Shown: piece after piece, positions 1 through 10,393 of the stretch
How the letters are laid out: the number at the start of each line of letters is the position of its first letter
Numbering within the stretch: the stretch's first letter is position 1
Position numbers and translations under genes: made by a program
DNA from: Chaetorhynchus papuensis
Lineage: Eukaryota; Chordata; Aves; Passeriformes; Rhipiduridae
DNA length: 64,000 bases
Reading direction: 5' to 3'
NCBI GenBank assembly: GCA_013396525.1
Contig: VWYX01000873.1
Location: forward strand, 291,580 to 355,579
Notes under the pieces: generated by a model
Database searches by the model: none
Told to the model about the DNA's origin: nothing
The model's input: the letters and a program-made list of their open reading frames with translations, nothing else

Positions 1-2127
1 GATTGAACTCCTAGGACTCTTAGAGCTTCCTGTGTCAGCTGAAGGTATCTGCAGCATCTAGCTACTTTTAAGACAGTTCACAGTGATCCAAGCAAAAAAC
101 TACTGCCAACTGAAGGAGTTCACTAGCATGAAACCATGGGAATACAGCTGCAGTCACTGGGTATTCCCTTTGCTATTGTCACAAGGAAAAGAAATTGCAT
201 TAATGTTAGTTTAGGAGAATTTGACATTCTGGTCAGATGTTCAATGGTAGATATACATGTTCAGAGTCCGTAAAATGCTTTTGGGTTTGGTTATCACTGA
301 TCTGCTTAATTTTTTCCCCTCCTTGTACTTCAAAAGAAAGAACCAAGAATAAACAGATGTATGTCCAAACACAAGAACAATGGTCCAAAGCAAATAAAAC
401 AACAGCCACAAAGGGTATGGTGCAAAAGAGCTGGAATGCAGATGTTCAGGACTTTTATCCTTCCACAGCAGCTGTTCATATTGCTACTGGGGTGCAATAC
501 TGGGAAGCTGCAAAGAAACAAAAGCTTCTGACCACCAGATGCAGGAAAAGGCAGGCCTGGGTCCACAGCACAATAGAAAAAAAGCAATAGGATTGTTGTC
601 AACCATAAAAACAGGAGAGTTATAGAGCAAAGTGGATATATAAGTTTTTCCCACATTTTCTCCTCTCACCTCTCCTCAACTCCCTGGATGCACACAAGCA
701 CCATGCTTGAAACTAAAAATAGCAGCCATTAACACAAGATCATCCGTTACATCACTGCACACAAAATGTCACTGCTCAGGTTTCTGACTGCAGCTTTGAG
801 TGCCTGGAGTTTGGGAGGCTATATTTAGATCATGACAAAATAAAGCTCAAGACAGTACAATAATTATACACACACCAGAGTGCTTTCCTCAAGTCTTTCC
901 CAGCTGTACCTCATGCTGGCAACCCACAAATATGAGAACTATGCTTTAAATTACTCTGTGTCTGAAGTGTTTCATTTCCTCTCTGGGTGATATTCAGTCC
1001 TGGGCTCTCCCGTAGCCTGGTGAGGAAATTATCAGTTACATAATTACAGATGTTAGCCCAGGAATTCTGAACCTGCAGTTGTTCTAGTTTAAAGTGCAAT
1101 TATGGTCAGAGATGTGACCACACAAAAATGGCATTTCCTTACTCAGCAAATCTGCTGGATACACAGCTAGATCTTCTGTTTTGGTGGCAGAAGTAAGTCT
1201 GTACTGTTCTCAGTTTGGTTAAAATAAATCTTTAACCAACAGTTTATTATCCAAGTACGTTATTTTGGATCCATTAGTACTGCCCACAAATTAGTGCAAA
1301 TTTGAAAACAGTTTTGACTAGGAAAAAAGCAAATAAGACAGTTGGAAAACTGCAACATTTTATTTGGACATATTTTTAACAAGGCATGGCATTTTCTTGT
1401 TTCAAAGCAGGCTGAAACCAATCTTGTCAACATGAAAAACCTAAACAGAAGACATAATTCTCAACAAAACACTATCCCTGACGACTTAAGACAGTAAAAC
1501 CGATCACTCATTCAACATTGCTCTGAAAAAATGAGCATAACACAGGTTTCCCTAGAACAAGTTTCTAGCTATTACGTCCCCAGACCTCTAGCAATATGGC
1601 AATATCAGAAACAAAGGATGCGACAACTCTCTGCCCTTCTGCTTCACACGCAGTCACACCCTTTCCTGCCCTGTAAAAGTGAGCCTGTGCTCACAAGGTG
1701 TGGTCACTCTACAGTTGGTCCATGTGCTCCCTCTGACATTAAAGACATGTCCTACATGCTGTTTTGTTTAAGGCTGTAGACTGGATTTTGAACGAATGTT
1801 GAAGGATGTTCTTTACCATCTGTTACAGTCACACTGAACCACAGCTCCAGAATAAACTCTAGCAACTACCATCAGACAATGAACCGATCACCTGACCAAA
1901 TGGAGTACAGTAAAGTAGACAGTGTTTGTCTTCTGAAGGAAAACAATTTTTCACACCTGAATATCAGAGCAAGCACATTTCATCATCTCTTAAAATACTT
2001 CAAAAAGACAATGTGCATTAATTTCTTTTTTGGAATTCTTGCAAAATCTGCTTGCTTGCTTTAGGTGTTACTCAAGACTTGAATCCTTCTGAACTAGAGG
2101 TCCTTGGGAGAGTATCGGGCCCATAAC

Positions 2128-2276
2128 AACTACCATTCCTTGGTGTATTCAAAAAAGGTGTCAGTGTGGCACTTGAGCACATGGTTTAATGGTGAACATG
2201 CTGGTGGTGCTGGGTTGACATGGCACTTGATGGTCCTAAAGGTCTTTTCCCACCTTGATGATTCCATGATTCTATA
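2128..2276 (+). mobile_element. CR1 LINE 3' fragment
   Basis: The segment has the layout of the 3' tail of an avian CR1 element in plus orientation. It contains a 'gtattcaaaaaaggtgtc' stretch, then 'gtggcactt', then 'acatggtttaatggtg', then 'ggtcttttcccacctt', and ends in two near-copies of the CR1 terminal octamer ('gattccatgattctat'). There is no poly(A) tail, which is normal for CR1. The copy is short and 5' truncated and has no coding capacity. The left boundary is approximate. Subfamily assignment would need a repeat-library comparison. Confidence 0.82.
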
Positions 2277-2904
2277 AAAGCAGTGTTCTGTTTCTGAAGG
2301 CTGGTGTACCATTGCCCATTAAGGCTCTTCTAGGCCAAGACAGACTAGGAAGAGTCAGGCCTATGTAGACTAGAGGACATTAAGGATACACAGATCTCAT
2401 GAAGAGGACCCAAGCACTGCAGTCTGACTGGAGTCCACATGATGAATCTGGGGATTGTTACAAGGATATACGATACACAGAAACTTAGAGAAAACATGCT
2501 CCTCTTAAAAAAAGCATCTGGAAAAAACAGTGCTTCAAGAATTCTCAATCTATTCACCAAATTTGTAAGTATTTTTAACACTGAGTTTCTAAAGAAAAGC
2601 ACCTGTGCTAACATCTGGCTGCTGACAAGTACTGGATTCATAATCAGGACTAAGAATGACCTTGCCAGGTGATCACAACAGCAGATATACCAATACATTC
2701 AAGACCCAGGGGTCTTATGTCACTTCCTCACTGCAAGCTCCCCACAGGGACACACTGTGATTTGATGATAACAAAAAAAGCAGCACTGAGGGTGTTCCAG
2801 CACTTCTTCTAAGCACATTGCAACAAGAGAACCTTGCCCAAAATGAAAGACCAAAGAACTGTTCCCCACTGTTTCCCTGGGTAAAACAGCGAGAGCATGT
2901 GCTG

Positions 2905-3045
2905 TGAGAAAAGCCCCTCAGCCCCGTCGCGGGCTTGCAGGGCTGGCAGCGAGCGCTGCTCCCGCTCCGGCCATCCAAGGGTGCTGCAAGGGCTGCTCGC
3001 GGCGGCGGAGCACAGAACACCACTTAAACCCCGCCTCTCAACACC
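2905..3045. other. Small intronic CpG-rich block
   Basis: About 140 bp of sequence is far richer in GC and CpG than its AT-rich surroundings. I count about 12 CpG dinucleotides between 2921 and 3040, including 'cgtcgcggg', 'gcgagcgctg' and 'ctcgcggcggcgg'. It lies in intron 3, roughly 370 bp downstream of exon 3 in the direction of PREX1 transcription. It overlaps short ORFs on both strands that show no family resemblance. It could be an intronic regulatory element, a weak alternative promoter or a decayed insertion; the sequence alone does not decide. Confidence 0.5.
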
Positions 3046-3413
3046 ATGGAAGCGCCTTCAGGAGTACTGTTTCTGAGGCACTTGAAATTGTGCTGCTTTT
3101 TTGAAACTTTTGGAACAAAAGCACACAAATTCTCAGCAATAAAATGTGATCAGATGGGTGAGAAAAAAAGGAAAAACAATCAACAGGAAAAGGAAGAGTT
3201 TCTAAAAATACATCGTTGTTTAGCTCAGTTTGATGTGGTGCCCATTGTTCTAACCTCATTCACAAGTTTTTTCCCACCCTACCTACAACTTTCATACAAG
3301 ACACACATTGTCATAGTATTGCTACAAGCCTTAGAGATTAGGGCTTGCTAAGGGGCAGGAGAGTTTATGACAGGAAACTGTATTTTTAGATAGCATTAAG
3401 TCATTGTACTTAC

Positions 3414-3536
3414 AAATTTTAAGAAAACATTTCCCAGTTCATGCTGAGACTGGGGTTCTGGTTGCAAACAAAATTCCAGGGCTGCCAGGAACTCCTTGTG
3501 AACACCAAGAATGTCTTCAATGTTAGAAAATAAGAT
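3414..3536 (-). CDS. PREX1: PREX1 exon 3 (DH domain)
   Basis: This 123-nt internal exon encodes 41 residues (77-117 of this protein) inside the Dbl-homology (DH) catalytic domain that exchanges nucleotide on Rac. The minus-strand reading starts ILFSNIEDILGVHKEF, continues through LAALEFCLQPEPQSQ and ends HELGNVFLKF, nearly identical to mammalian PREX1 as I know it. The acceptor is clear: a pyrimidine-rich 'tttttctctttatatttcag' precedes the first codon ATC. The donor is a strong TTT|GTAAGT. Both borders are phase 0, so the exon is frame-neutral. The paralogue PREX2 fits less well: it has VVEECLHPEPNAQQEVG where this exon has LAALEFC and QSQHELG. The neighbouring exon upstream is at 7804-7875. 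Confidence 0.96.
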
Positions 3537-5687
3537 CTGAAATATAAAGAGAAAAACATTGCTAGTTTTTAATATAGCTCAGAGTTTTTTGCTAAGTAGT
3601 AATGCCAAAATACTGTGGAGCACTAGACTTACCATGACAAGATCCAAAGCTCAGACAGGGACTTGTAAAGAATGAATTACACTGTATTTGCCCCTTTCCT
3701 AGCCCCCTATAAAAATCTTTGTTGCTACTGAAGTCCCTGCTGTAAATTAAGGTTATCTTTGCAAACCCCTGAGCATGATAAATGCAAGCAACCTCTTCTA
3801 AGTCCTGAGAATATTTCCTCTGAGAACAGCCAGGTAAATGGAACCACAAGGCCAAACTCACTTTGCAGGACACAGAAGCAGGGAGTAGCTTGCCTTTCCT
3901 TCCCATGCATTAGAAATCCCTTTCTGGAAGAAAGGGACTTGAAGCTATCACACACAAGGGTGTACCTGTAAACAAGAGACAAAATCTCTGCTGTATGGAA
4001 TCCAGCCTTTCACTGCCCAGAGTACAGAATAGTGTACAATTCTCATAAACCTCAAGAGCAGCATTTAGAGTTCCCTTTCACTGACCTCAGTAATTCCAAA
4101 AGGCACATGTAGGGGGAAAGAGGCCCCTTGTTCAACCTTGTATTAAAATGTAACCGTATCAGTTAAATGATCCCTGTGATTAGAATATATGTGTGCTAAG
4201 GGGACTAAACTGCCAGGGTGAAAGACGGTATGCACATTATAAGTCTTGGTCATTTTCATATAAAATATGAGAAGAAAGTGTGAATCTGTGTGTAGAAGAT
4301 GGAATGCTACCAGAGAGGGACAGAAGTTCTGATGTGAGGTGACAGCCATCAGTACTGGCAACCTCTGGAGGGAAGCCTAAAAGGGCAGAGTAAATCCTGG
4401 AGTCTGCAGTGACATACATGTTGCAGACAATGTTTCTATCACTTTGCTTTAACTATGTCACTCGCAAAGAGAAGATCTGCGGTGCAGTCAAACAAGCTTT
4501 CACATTGGAAGAAGCCTCCCAGATCCAGCTCAGTGAGCAGGACACCCTAAAGTGTGAAGCCTGACAGAACCAGCCTTCCTCTTCCTGGCATTTGGTGTGG
4601 GAAGTGATGAAGCCTAACATCTCCAAACACTTCCCAAAATGCCTGACTGTAACACCAAACTCCTCAACTTTATGCAGTGGAATTTCTTCACCAGATGTGG
4701 CACTGATTCAGCCTGGTGGCTGGTGATGTTGCAGCAATTCAGAGAAACAATAATCTGTAAATTAAGTCTAATCATTAAAGATAGGACTGAAACCTCAATT
4801 CCTGGTTTAAAACCAGTTCTCTGGTTTAGCAGGGATAGACAAGATCAGGAATTCAAGGCTTTCCTCTCTGCAGGTACCCAGGTTCAACTCTATACCTGCT
4901 GTTATTCACAAGGATGGGCAGACTATTTCTCTCAAACTCCTCCTGCTAGATGGCTGCACGCACAGAGACAAGCCTGTTGCATCTTCCTTGTCTTTGCTTC
5001 CCTTTCCCTTCAGGAATTCTGAAATACAGTCATGTGTACCACCATTAATGCCCACCTGTGCCTCAGAGCTCCTTTCTAGCTCTCAATAAGCTGAAAGATT
5101 CCAGCACACTAAATTTGCACTGATTGGCTCTGAACCCAAAAAAAGTCCAGGGAGCTGGGATCCTTTGATTGCTCTCTAAAAACTTCCTGTGCTAATTCAA
5201 GTGGAGCCTGTAGGTGTTCTGTCACGTGGCTGAAAGTGATGTGATGACACAGTAGCCACTGCCGGCATTGCTTTGCCAGAAACTGTGCCAGAAGGGGATT
5301 AACAAGCAAGAAGAAAACATCTGTCAGGGATGATTTTATCCTTCAGGAGCAGTCTTCAGGGGTGTTTTTTGATCCAAGGAATATCTCTGCAAGCTAATGA
5401 ATTCTGAGGTGATCAGTAAAGCCCTGCTTGCAGCAGAATTTGCAGGTAAGAGTCACTTGAAAATCAAGGCAGCAGACAGATCTCGACTGCACGTGCTCCT
5501 GTACCAAACCCAGTTACCACCCTTGCGCACACCCTCAAGTTGTACTGCCTTCAAACTGCTGTATCAGTGAAGTGACAGCAATGCCTGCTGTGAGCATAGT
5601 ATAATATTAACATATCAGGAGAGTTATTTCCACATGAGGCAATGAATAAATTAAAACCAATTTTTTATGATGTTGCTGCAGCTGTTA

Positions 5688-5747
5688 GTCACTGGAGCAC
5701 TCGTAAAATCTGGGCCTGTCACTGGAGCACTTGTAAAATCTGGGCCT
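5688..5747. repeat. Tandem duplication, 2 x 30 bp
   Basis: Two adjacent 30-bp copies starting 'gtcactggagcac' and ending 'aaaatctgggcct' differ at one base (position 5702 versus 5732). A partial third start ('gtcac') follows. The near-identity suggests a recent local duplication inside intron 2. Confidence 0.93.
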
Positions 5748-7084
5748 GTCACAGGACTAAACGTGGCCTTTCTGGAGGGGGCTACAGTGGCTGAAGATTA
5801 CTGAAATCTCTGATGCTTAGAACCAGCTGTAGGAGAAATCTGCAAATAATACTGGGAGCAATAACCCAACTTATCTTAAAAAGCACTTTCTCCTTTTGCT
5901 CAGAGGTGAGTGACTGCCTGAATACCTTGTATTTTCCTCTAGACATTTCTGCCACATAAAGAAAGAGTAAAGACAGGCTTCTCCTCACATAAGCTGCCAA
6001 ACCGCTTTTATAGTATCTTCTGCCGTCAGCCATCTCACAGCTCTTTGGTGACTCAACACACATAATAGCAGCAGGCAGATTATCAGAAGTCCCAACACCA
6101 CCTTGCTTTTCCTGGCTCTACCAGCAAGGAGGGAGAAAGGAGCGGGAAATAAAAACAAGTATCTTTCAGTTGCAGGAAAGAAAAATTATTTGGTATAGAG
6201 GGACATGTAGGGTGGAAGGAGGAGACAATATTGACTCTGGAAACTATGAACACAGGAAAACTGTGCTTTGTGATTCTGTTTCATCAGAAATAGGCATAAA
6301 CCTTTTATTACTGAAGGGGAGCTCTCTTACTGAAAGCTGGGTATTGTTATAACAGGAATATATGAGGTCTCACAGTGGCCTCAAAAAGACCCCGCAGACA
6401 TTTAGAGAATGACGCAAGGAGAAAGTGGTACTTCCCCAGAGGAGTGTGAAGCAATTTCAAATACAAATTCTGCTACACAGGCTTTGTAGGCACTGCATCT
6501 GATTATGTGGCAGTCATAATTAATATTAATTTTGATTATATAAATAATGATAGAATAATAATTTTCATCAACACTGAGAAATAGTTGTGTAAGTTTGTTT
6601 TCATGCAGAGCTCAGTTTTTGCACACTTCTATGTACACAAGATCTACTGTCACACATCACTTGTCTACTTTTTCTTCAGTAACTTACTCCAGATGCTGGA
6701 TGGTGAGTTTTTGGAGAGTGGAGATTTCCACATTTGAGGATGGCGAGAGGCTGAGCTCCACAAAGGTGTCAGCAGTCTTGCTCCCAGCCCCTTCTGATGC
6801 CAGCCAGTCAATACCACACATTGCTGGCCTGTAGAACTGACAGCCAATGTGGGGCTGGAACCCTGCTCACCTGGTACATCCAGGAAGCCTGGCACAGGAA
6901 ATGGAGGGAAACACGTGCCAGCTGCAGCAGCACTGCCGGGCGTAACACACCTCCTGTGGCTGCCCTGCTCCCACAGGGCTCCAGGGCAAAGCTACTGCTG
7001 ATTCAGGAGCTCCAGGACCAAACACAAGTGCAGTAAAGCACCATCCAGTGGCAAACAAACTGCACTCTGTCCTGCTCATCAGTG

Positions 7085-7143
7085 GGTTTCACTTGCGTAC
7101 ATGTACGAAGAGGGGTTTGGTTTCACGTGCACATGTGTACAAG
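7085..7143. repeat. Imperfect direct repeat with palindromes
   Basis: Two related blocks of about 25 bp begin 'ggtttcac' (7085 and 7119) and end 'acgaag' or 'acaag'. The first contains the perfect 12-bp palindrome 'cgtacatgtacg' (7096-7107). The second contains the E-box core 'cacgtg' (7124-7129) followed by 'cacatgtgta'. It lies about 660 bp into intron 2. A transcription factor binding role is possible but not shown. Confidence 0.6.
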
Positions 7144-7803
7144 GTGAGTTTTTAAGCCAAATTACTACAAGGAAGTGTTTTGTGTATTTATGACATTAAT
7201 GAACAACATGCACCCCTGTGACCACAGGCCCTAGAGAAGTCTGTACCTCACAGTTCTCTATGTCCCTTAACTCTTTCTAGTGCAAAATTCATTCAGGAAC
7301 CTCCTCACACAAGGGTCTCACAGTACATAGACCTCCCACAAGAACACAAAGGAACATTCCTGCCTCCTTCTCATAAACCCTATCAATTTTCTATTGGTAG
7401 AAAACAGCAGATGCAAATTGGCTAACTGAATACTGTCAAATGAAACAGACAAGGGCTGTGGATTCCCTGCCTTTCCTCTCAAAGACTCTGAAATGGCCCC
7501 TTCGTACTCTACTCGGTGTTTCACAAATCTTGCCAAAAGTTAATATCTCTGACAACACTACACCATTGTCAAATTTTACTAAAATTAGCTGGTGAGATGA
7601 AAAATTACTGGAAGATGACAGCTGTAGGAATGGGCAAACAGATTGACAGATAAACTGTCAACATGAGCTCTTTTCCTTAGGGAACCAGTTTAACAATAAG
7701 CATCAGTATGACAAGAGGATATTTGATATTCATATCCCGGAACCTAGCCTTTCATTGCATATCCCTTTCCCTACCAAGAAAACAAGGAAGACAGAAGAAA
7801 TAC

Positions 7804-7875
7804 CTTAACATTCTCCTCTGTTATGTACTTCTCGGCTTTGTCCACTGCATTTTGTCGGATCCGGTGAAGAAATGC
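7804..7875 (-). CDS. PREX1: PREX1 exon 2 (DH domain)
   Basis: This 72-nt exon encodes 24 residues (53-76) that continue the first helical part of the DH domain. The minus-strand reading is AFLHRIRQNAVDKAEK followed by YITEENVK, which fits between exon 1 (ending LRFLQS) and exon 3 (starting ILFSN) exactly as in mammalian PREX1, where AFLHRIRQN and TEENVK are shared. The acceptor is good: 'tcttttttcgtctctgcag' precedes GCA. The donor AAG|GTATTT is weak because +4 to +6 are TTT rather than the consensus AGT. Both borders are phase 0, so skipping the exon would remove 24 residues without a frameshift. The centre (AVDKAEKY) is the least conserved part. Confidence 0.96.
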
Positions 7876-10383
7876 CTGCAGAGACGAAAAAAGATTTATG
7901 TTCAAATAGCTTGATAATAGTTTGATTTCACTCTTTTATTTCCTTTAGGTTCCCATCAACATAGTGCTACTGATTACCTTTAAGACTGAAAGAATGTAAA
8001 CATTTACGAACTCCCCACCACAGACGTCCGGGCTGCGTGCAGGCACTACCAAAGACATTCCCTACAATGCTGTTGGGCTTTGCCTGACAACAAATGTATT
8101 CCCTTTGTTGAAGCTTTTAGCTTTAATTATCTGTTACTACCAGTAGACTACAGCAGGGTCCATTCACTTCTTTGAAGGTTTCCTGTGTCTCTAGGATGCA
8201 CGCAGCTGTTCCAACCCCAGAGCAGTGGGCTCGACCCACAGCGAGATGCATGTCAGCAAGGGACTGCGAAGAACAACGAAGGGACAGTCACACTGCTGGA
8301 GCTGATGCACGTCAGAGCCATGAGCTGGGGCTAGAGACAAGTTCAACAGTCTCAATATGTGGGAAAGGGAAATGGAAATCAGCAGACGGTGCCTGTGATA
8401 CATTATCCTGTTCACTTTATTTTAGTTGGTTAAAAACAGATGGAGCAATGCTGGAACTTTTCACTTAGGTCAGGTTTCCCCTTCTCTCAGCTCTGCACAA
8501 CTCTGGCTCTAACAGCCAAATCAATAAAAAGCTCCAGGCCAGATACAAATGGACAGTGGTCTGAATAACAGCCTGAAAAGCATAACTCTGGCTACTGGAA
8601 GTTGGGAGGATGTATTTGCATTTGCACTGAACGCACCCACAACCTATTTGATTCAGTGGGAAGGGTTTAGAAAACACTGCATGGGATTTCTACCTCAAGA
8701 CTCCACTGGTTTATCAACTATTGGCTAAAAGGCACTTCTGAACTGAGAGCAGAGAACTTTCCTATCCACAGACATCAGCAGAGTTGGAAATACCTGCAGG
8801 AGAGGCTGAAGGGAAGCCAGGGAGGACAGAATCTGCTGCAATAAACTACATAACCTCTGCAAAGAAGGGAAGAGGACTGTCCCCTCTGGTCTTCTCAGTG
8901 GTTTCTAACTTCCCTCCCACACAAAGTAGTGAGCCCTGGGGAGTGCAGTGAACAAGGAGGAAAGAACTTCTCTTACCCACCTGAGAGAGTGAGAGGAAGT
9001 GGGTCATGTCTTTGTATTTAGGGCACAAAGCAGCTTTGTTACAGCTTGATAATAAAAAGCCTTTAAAAGCTGAACTATTCCTGAGCAAGGTCCATGTCAG
9101 CTGGTGTATACTCAGCTTTTGCTTTTTCCCTTTTGCCTTCTGGGATCAGCAGCAGCTTACAACCTGTTAAGAAGCAATGTCACTGAACAAAACTTACAGC
9201 TTATGGAATGCCTTAATCTCTGGTGTTTTGCTTGGAAGACAGTGAACATGCTCCTCTGCCTGACTTTCAGCTCTAAAAGGGGCATGTCTCTGTTCTGGCT
9301 CAGGCACGGCTCTCTGTCCTGCAACAGCCATTCACATTTTACAGGGCAGGCACCAGTAAAAAAAATATTAATTAATGAGGCACAGAGATCCTACATTTGT
9401 TTTTAGCCCTGGATTTTCAACCTGCTTTTGAATAAATTTCAAGGACTATAACCATATTGCTCCTCTAGTATTGTTAAATAGGAAAAAGATCTTGGCTAGA
9501 TTCCAGCTAGATATGGAGAACCTGGAAGAGTTTGTGCGGACTAAGAAGTCTGAAGAATAGATACCTGCATCAAAGGAACAGGACATGTGCCAGTGGCGGA
9601 AGAGTTATTTTGTAAAAACCAGCCAGTCCACCACACCAATAATCTGGCCGGGAACTCTAGTGCTCAGCAGCTCGGCAGCAGTCAGGGAACTGTCTGAGAT
9701 GAAGTGTTCAGCACGATGACTGATGACAGGAGAAATAGCTGCTGGACTCCCACTTCAATGTTGGGTGTAACAGTTGAGCATCAGTAACCAGGCATCTGAA
9801 TTACACAAGGCGGCACATCATACTAAAGTCACTCATTCTCAAACGGTTAAGTCAGGCAGTGATTTTCCTTGCTTTAATCACAAACACGCTTGGAGACAAC
9901 AAACCCAATTGAAATGATCAATTAATCTACACAATTAGCAGCTCCACTGGTGACTAACAGTTACCTGCACATCAGTCCCAGTATGATGGGTCTAATAAAA
10001 GAGAGCTGTATACAGAAGTGCAAATTACATCAGCTGTTACAAGGCACTCAATAAAAAACTGGAGACTGTGTTAATCTAAAAGCCAGCTTTTCTGTGATGC
10101 TTGCCTGAAGAGATCACTTGATGTGAGCACAAGAAATGGAGAAAAAGAGAGAGGAAAATCAATTGAAAAATAAAAAAGGCATAGAAGCAGAGAGAGGAGG
10201 AAGGATGAAAGACCTAGGAGGGAAACAGACAGTCAGCTTTGTAGACAGTCTTTAAAATTTCCTGCAGTCTCTGATTTGCCTTAATGGGCATGGACAGCAG
10301 TCTCTCTAGTAATAATAAAACAAGACAGTTACAAGAGGTTTTGGTCCTACAAATTTAGTCGTCTACTTTCCAAAATGCAACTG

Positions 10384-10393
10384 CCCCCCCCCC
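10384..10393. repeat. Poly(C) tract, 10 nt
   Basis: A run of ten C residues lies in AT-rich intron 1. It is a simple homopolymer and a probable length-polymorphic and sequencing-error-prone site. Confidence 0.9.

Larger units (their letters stand above)
1..3413 (-). other. PREX1: PREX1 intron 3 (partial)
   Basis: This is the downstream intron of PREX1, read on the minus strand, and it runs off the left edge of the window. It begins at the strong donor GTAAGT directly after exon 3. I looked for the next coding exon, which in PREX1 should start with a Lys-Asp-Lys-Phe block and continue through the second half of the DH domain, and found no match, so exon 4 lies outside the window. The segment holds one CR1 fragment at about 2128-2276 and a small CpG-rich block at about 2905-3045. 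The short ORFs here match no family I know. Confidence 0.85.
3537..7803 (-). other. PREX1: PREX1 intron 2
   Basis: This 4.27-kb intron separates exons 2 and 3 on the minus strand. Its 5' end is the unusual donor GTATTT (7803 downward) and its 3' end is a pyrimidine tract with AG at 3538-3537. It is AT-rich and has no recognised transposon. It contains a 30-bp tandem duplication at 5688-5747 and a near-direct repeat of about 26 bp with an E-box-type palindrome at 7085-7143. The ORFs in this interval are short and overlapping, with no recognisable domains. Confidence 0.9.

Noticed and set aside
1..3413. Search for PREX1 exon 4
   Set aside because: No stretch on the minus strand encodes the expected KDKF...EEYCSNHEKA-type continuation, so the exon lies beyond the left edge.
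4639..5022. 127-codon plus-strand ORF in intron 2
   Set aside because: Unremarkable composition and no recognisable motif; consistent with a chance frame.
3414..7875. Assignment to PREX2
   Set aside because: PREX2 shares the fold but differs at diagnostic positions (CVLSELQ, LEFLVS, VVEECLHPEPNAQQ). All three exons match PREX1 better.
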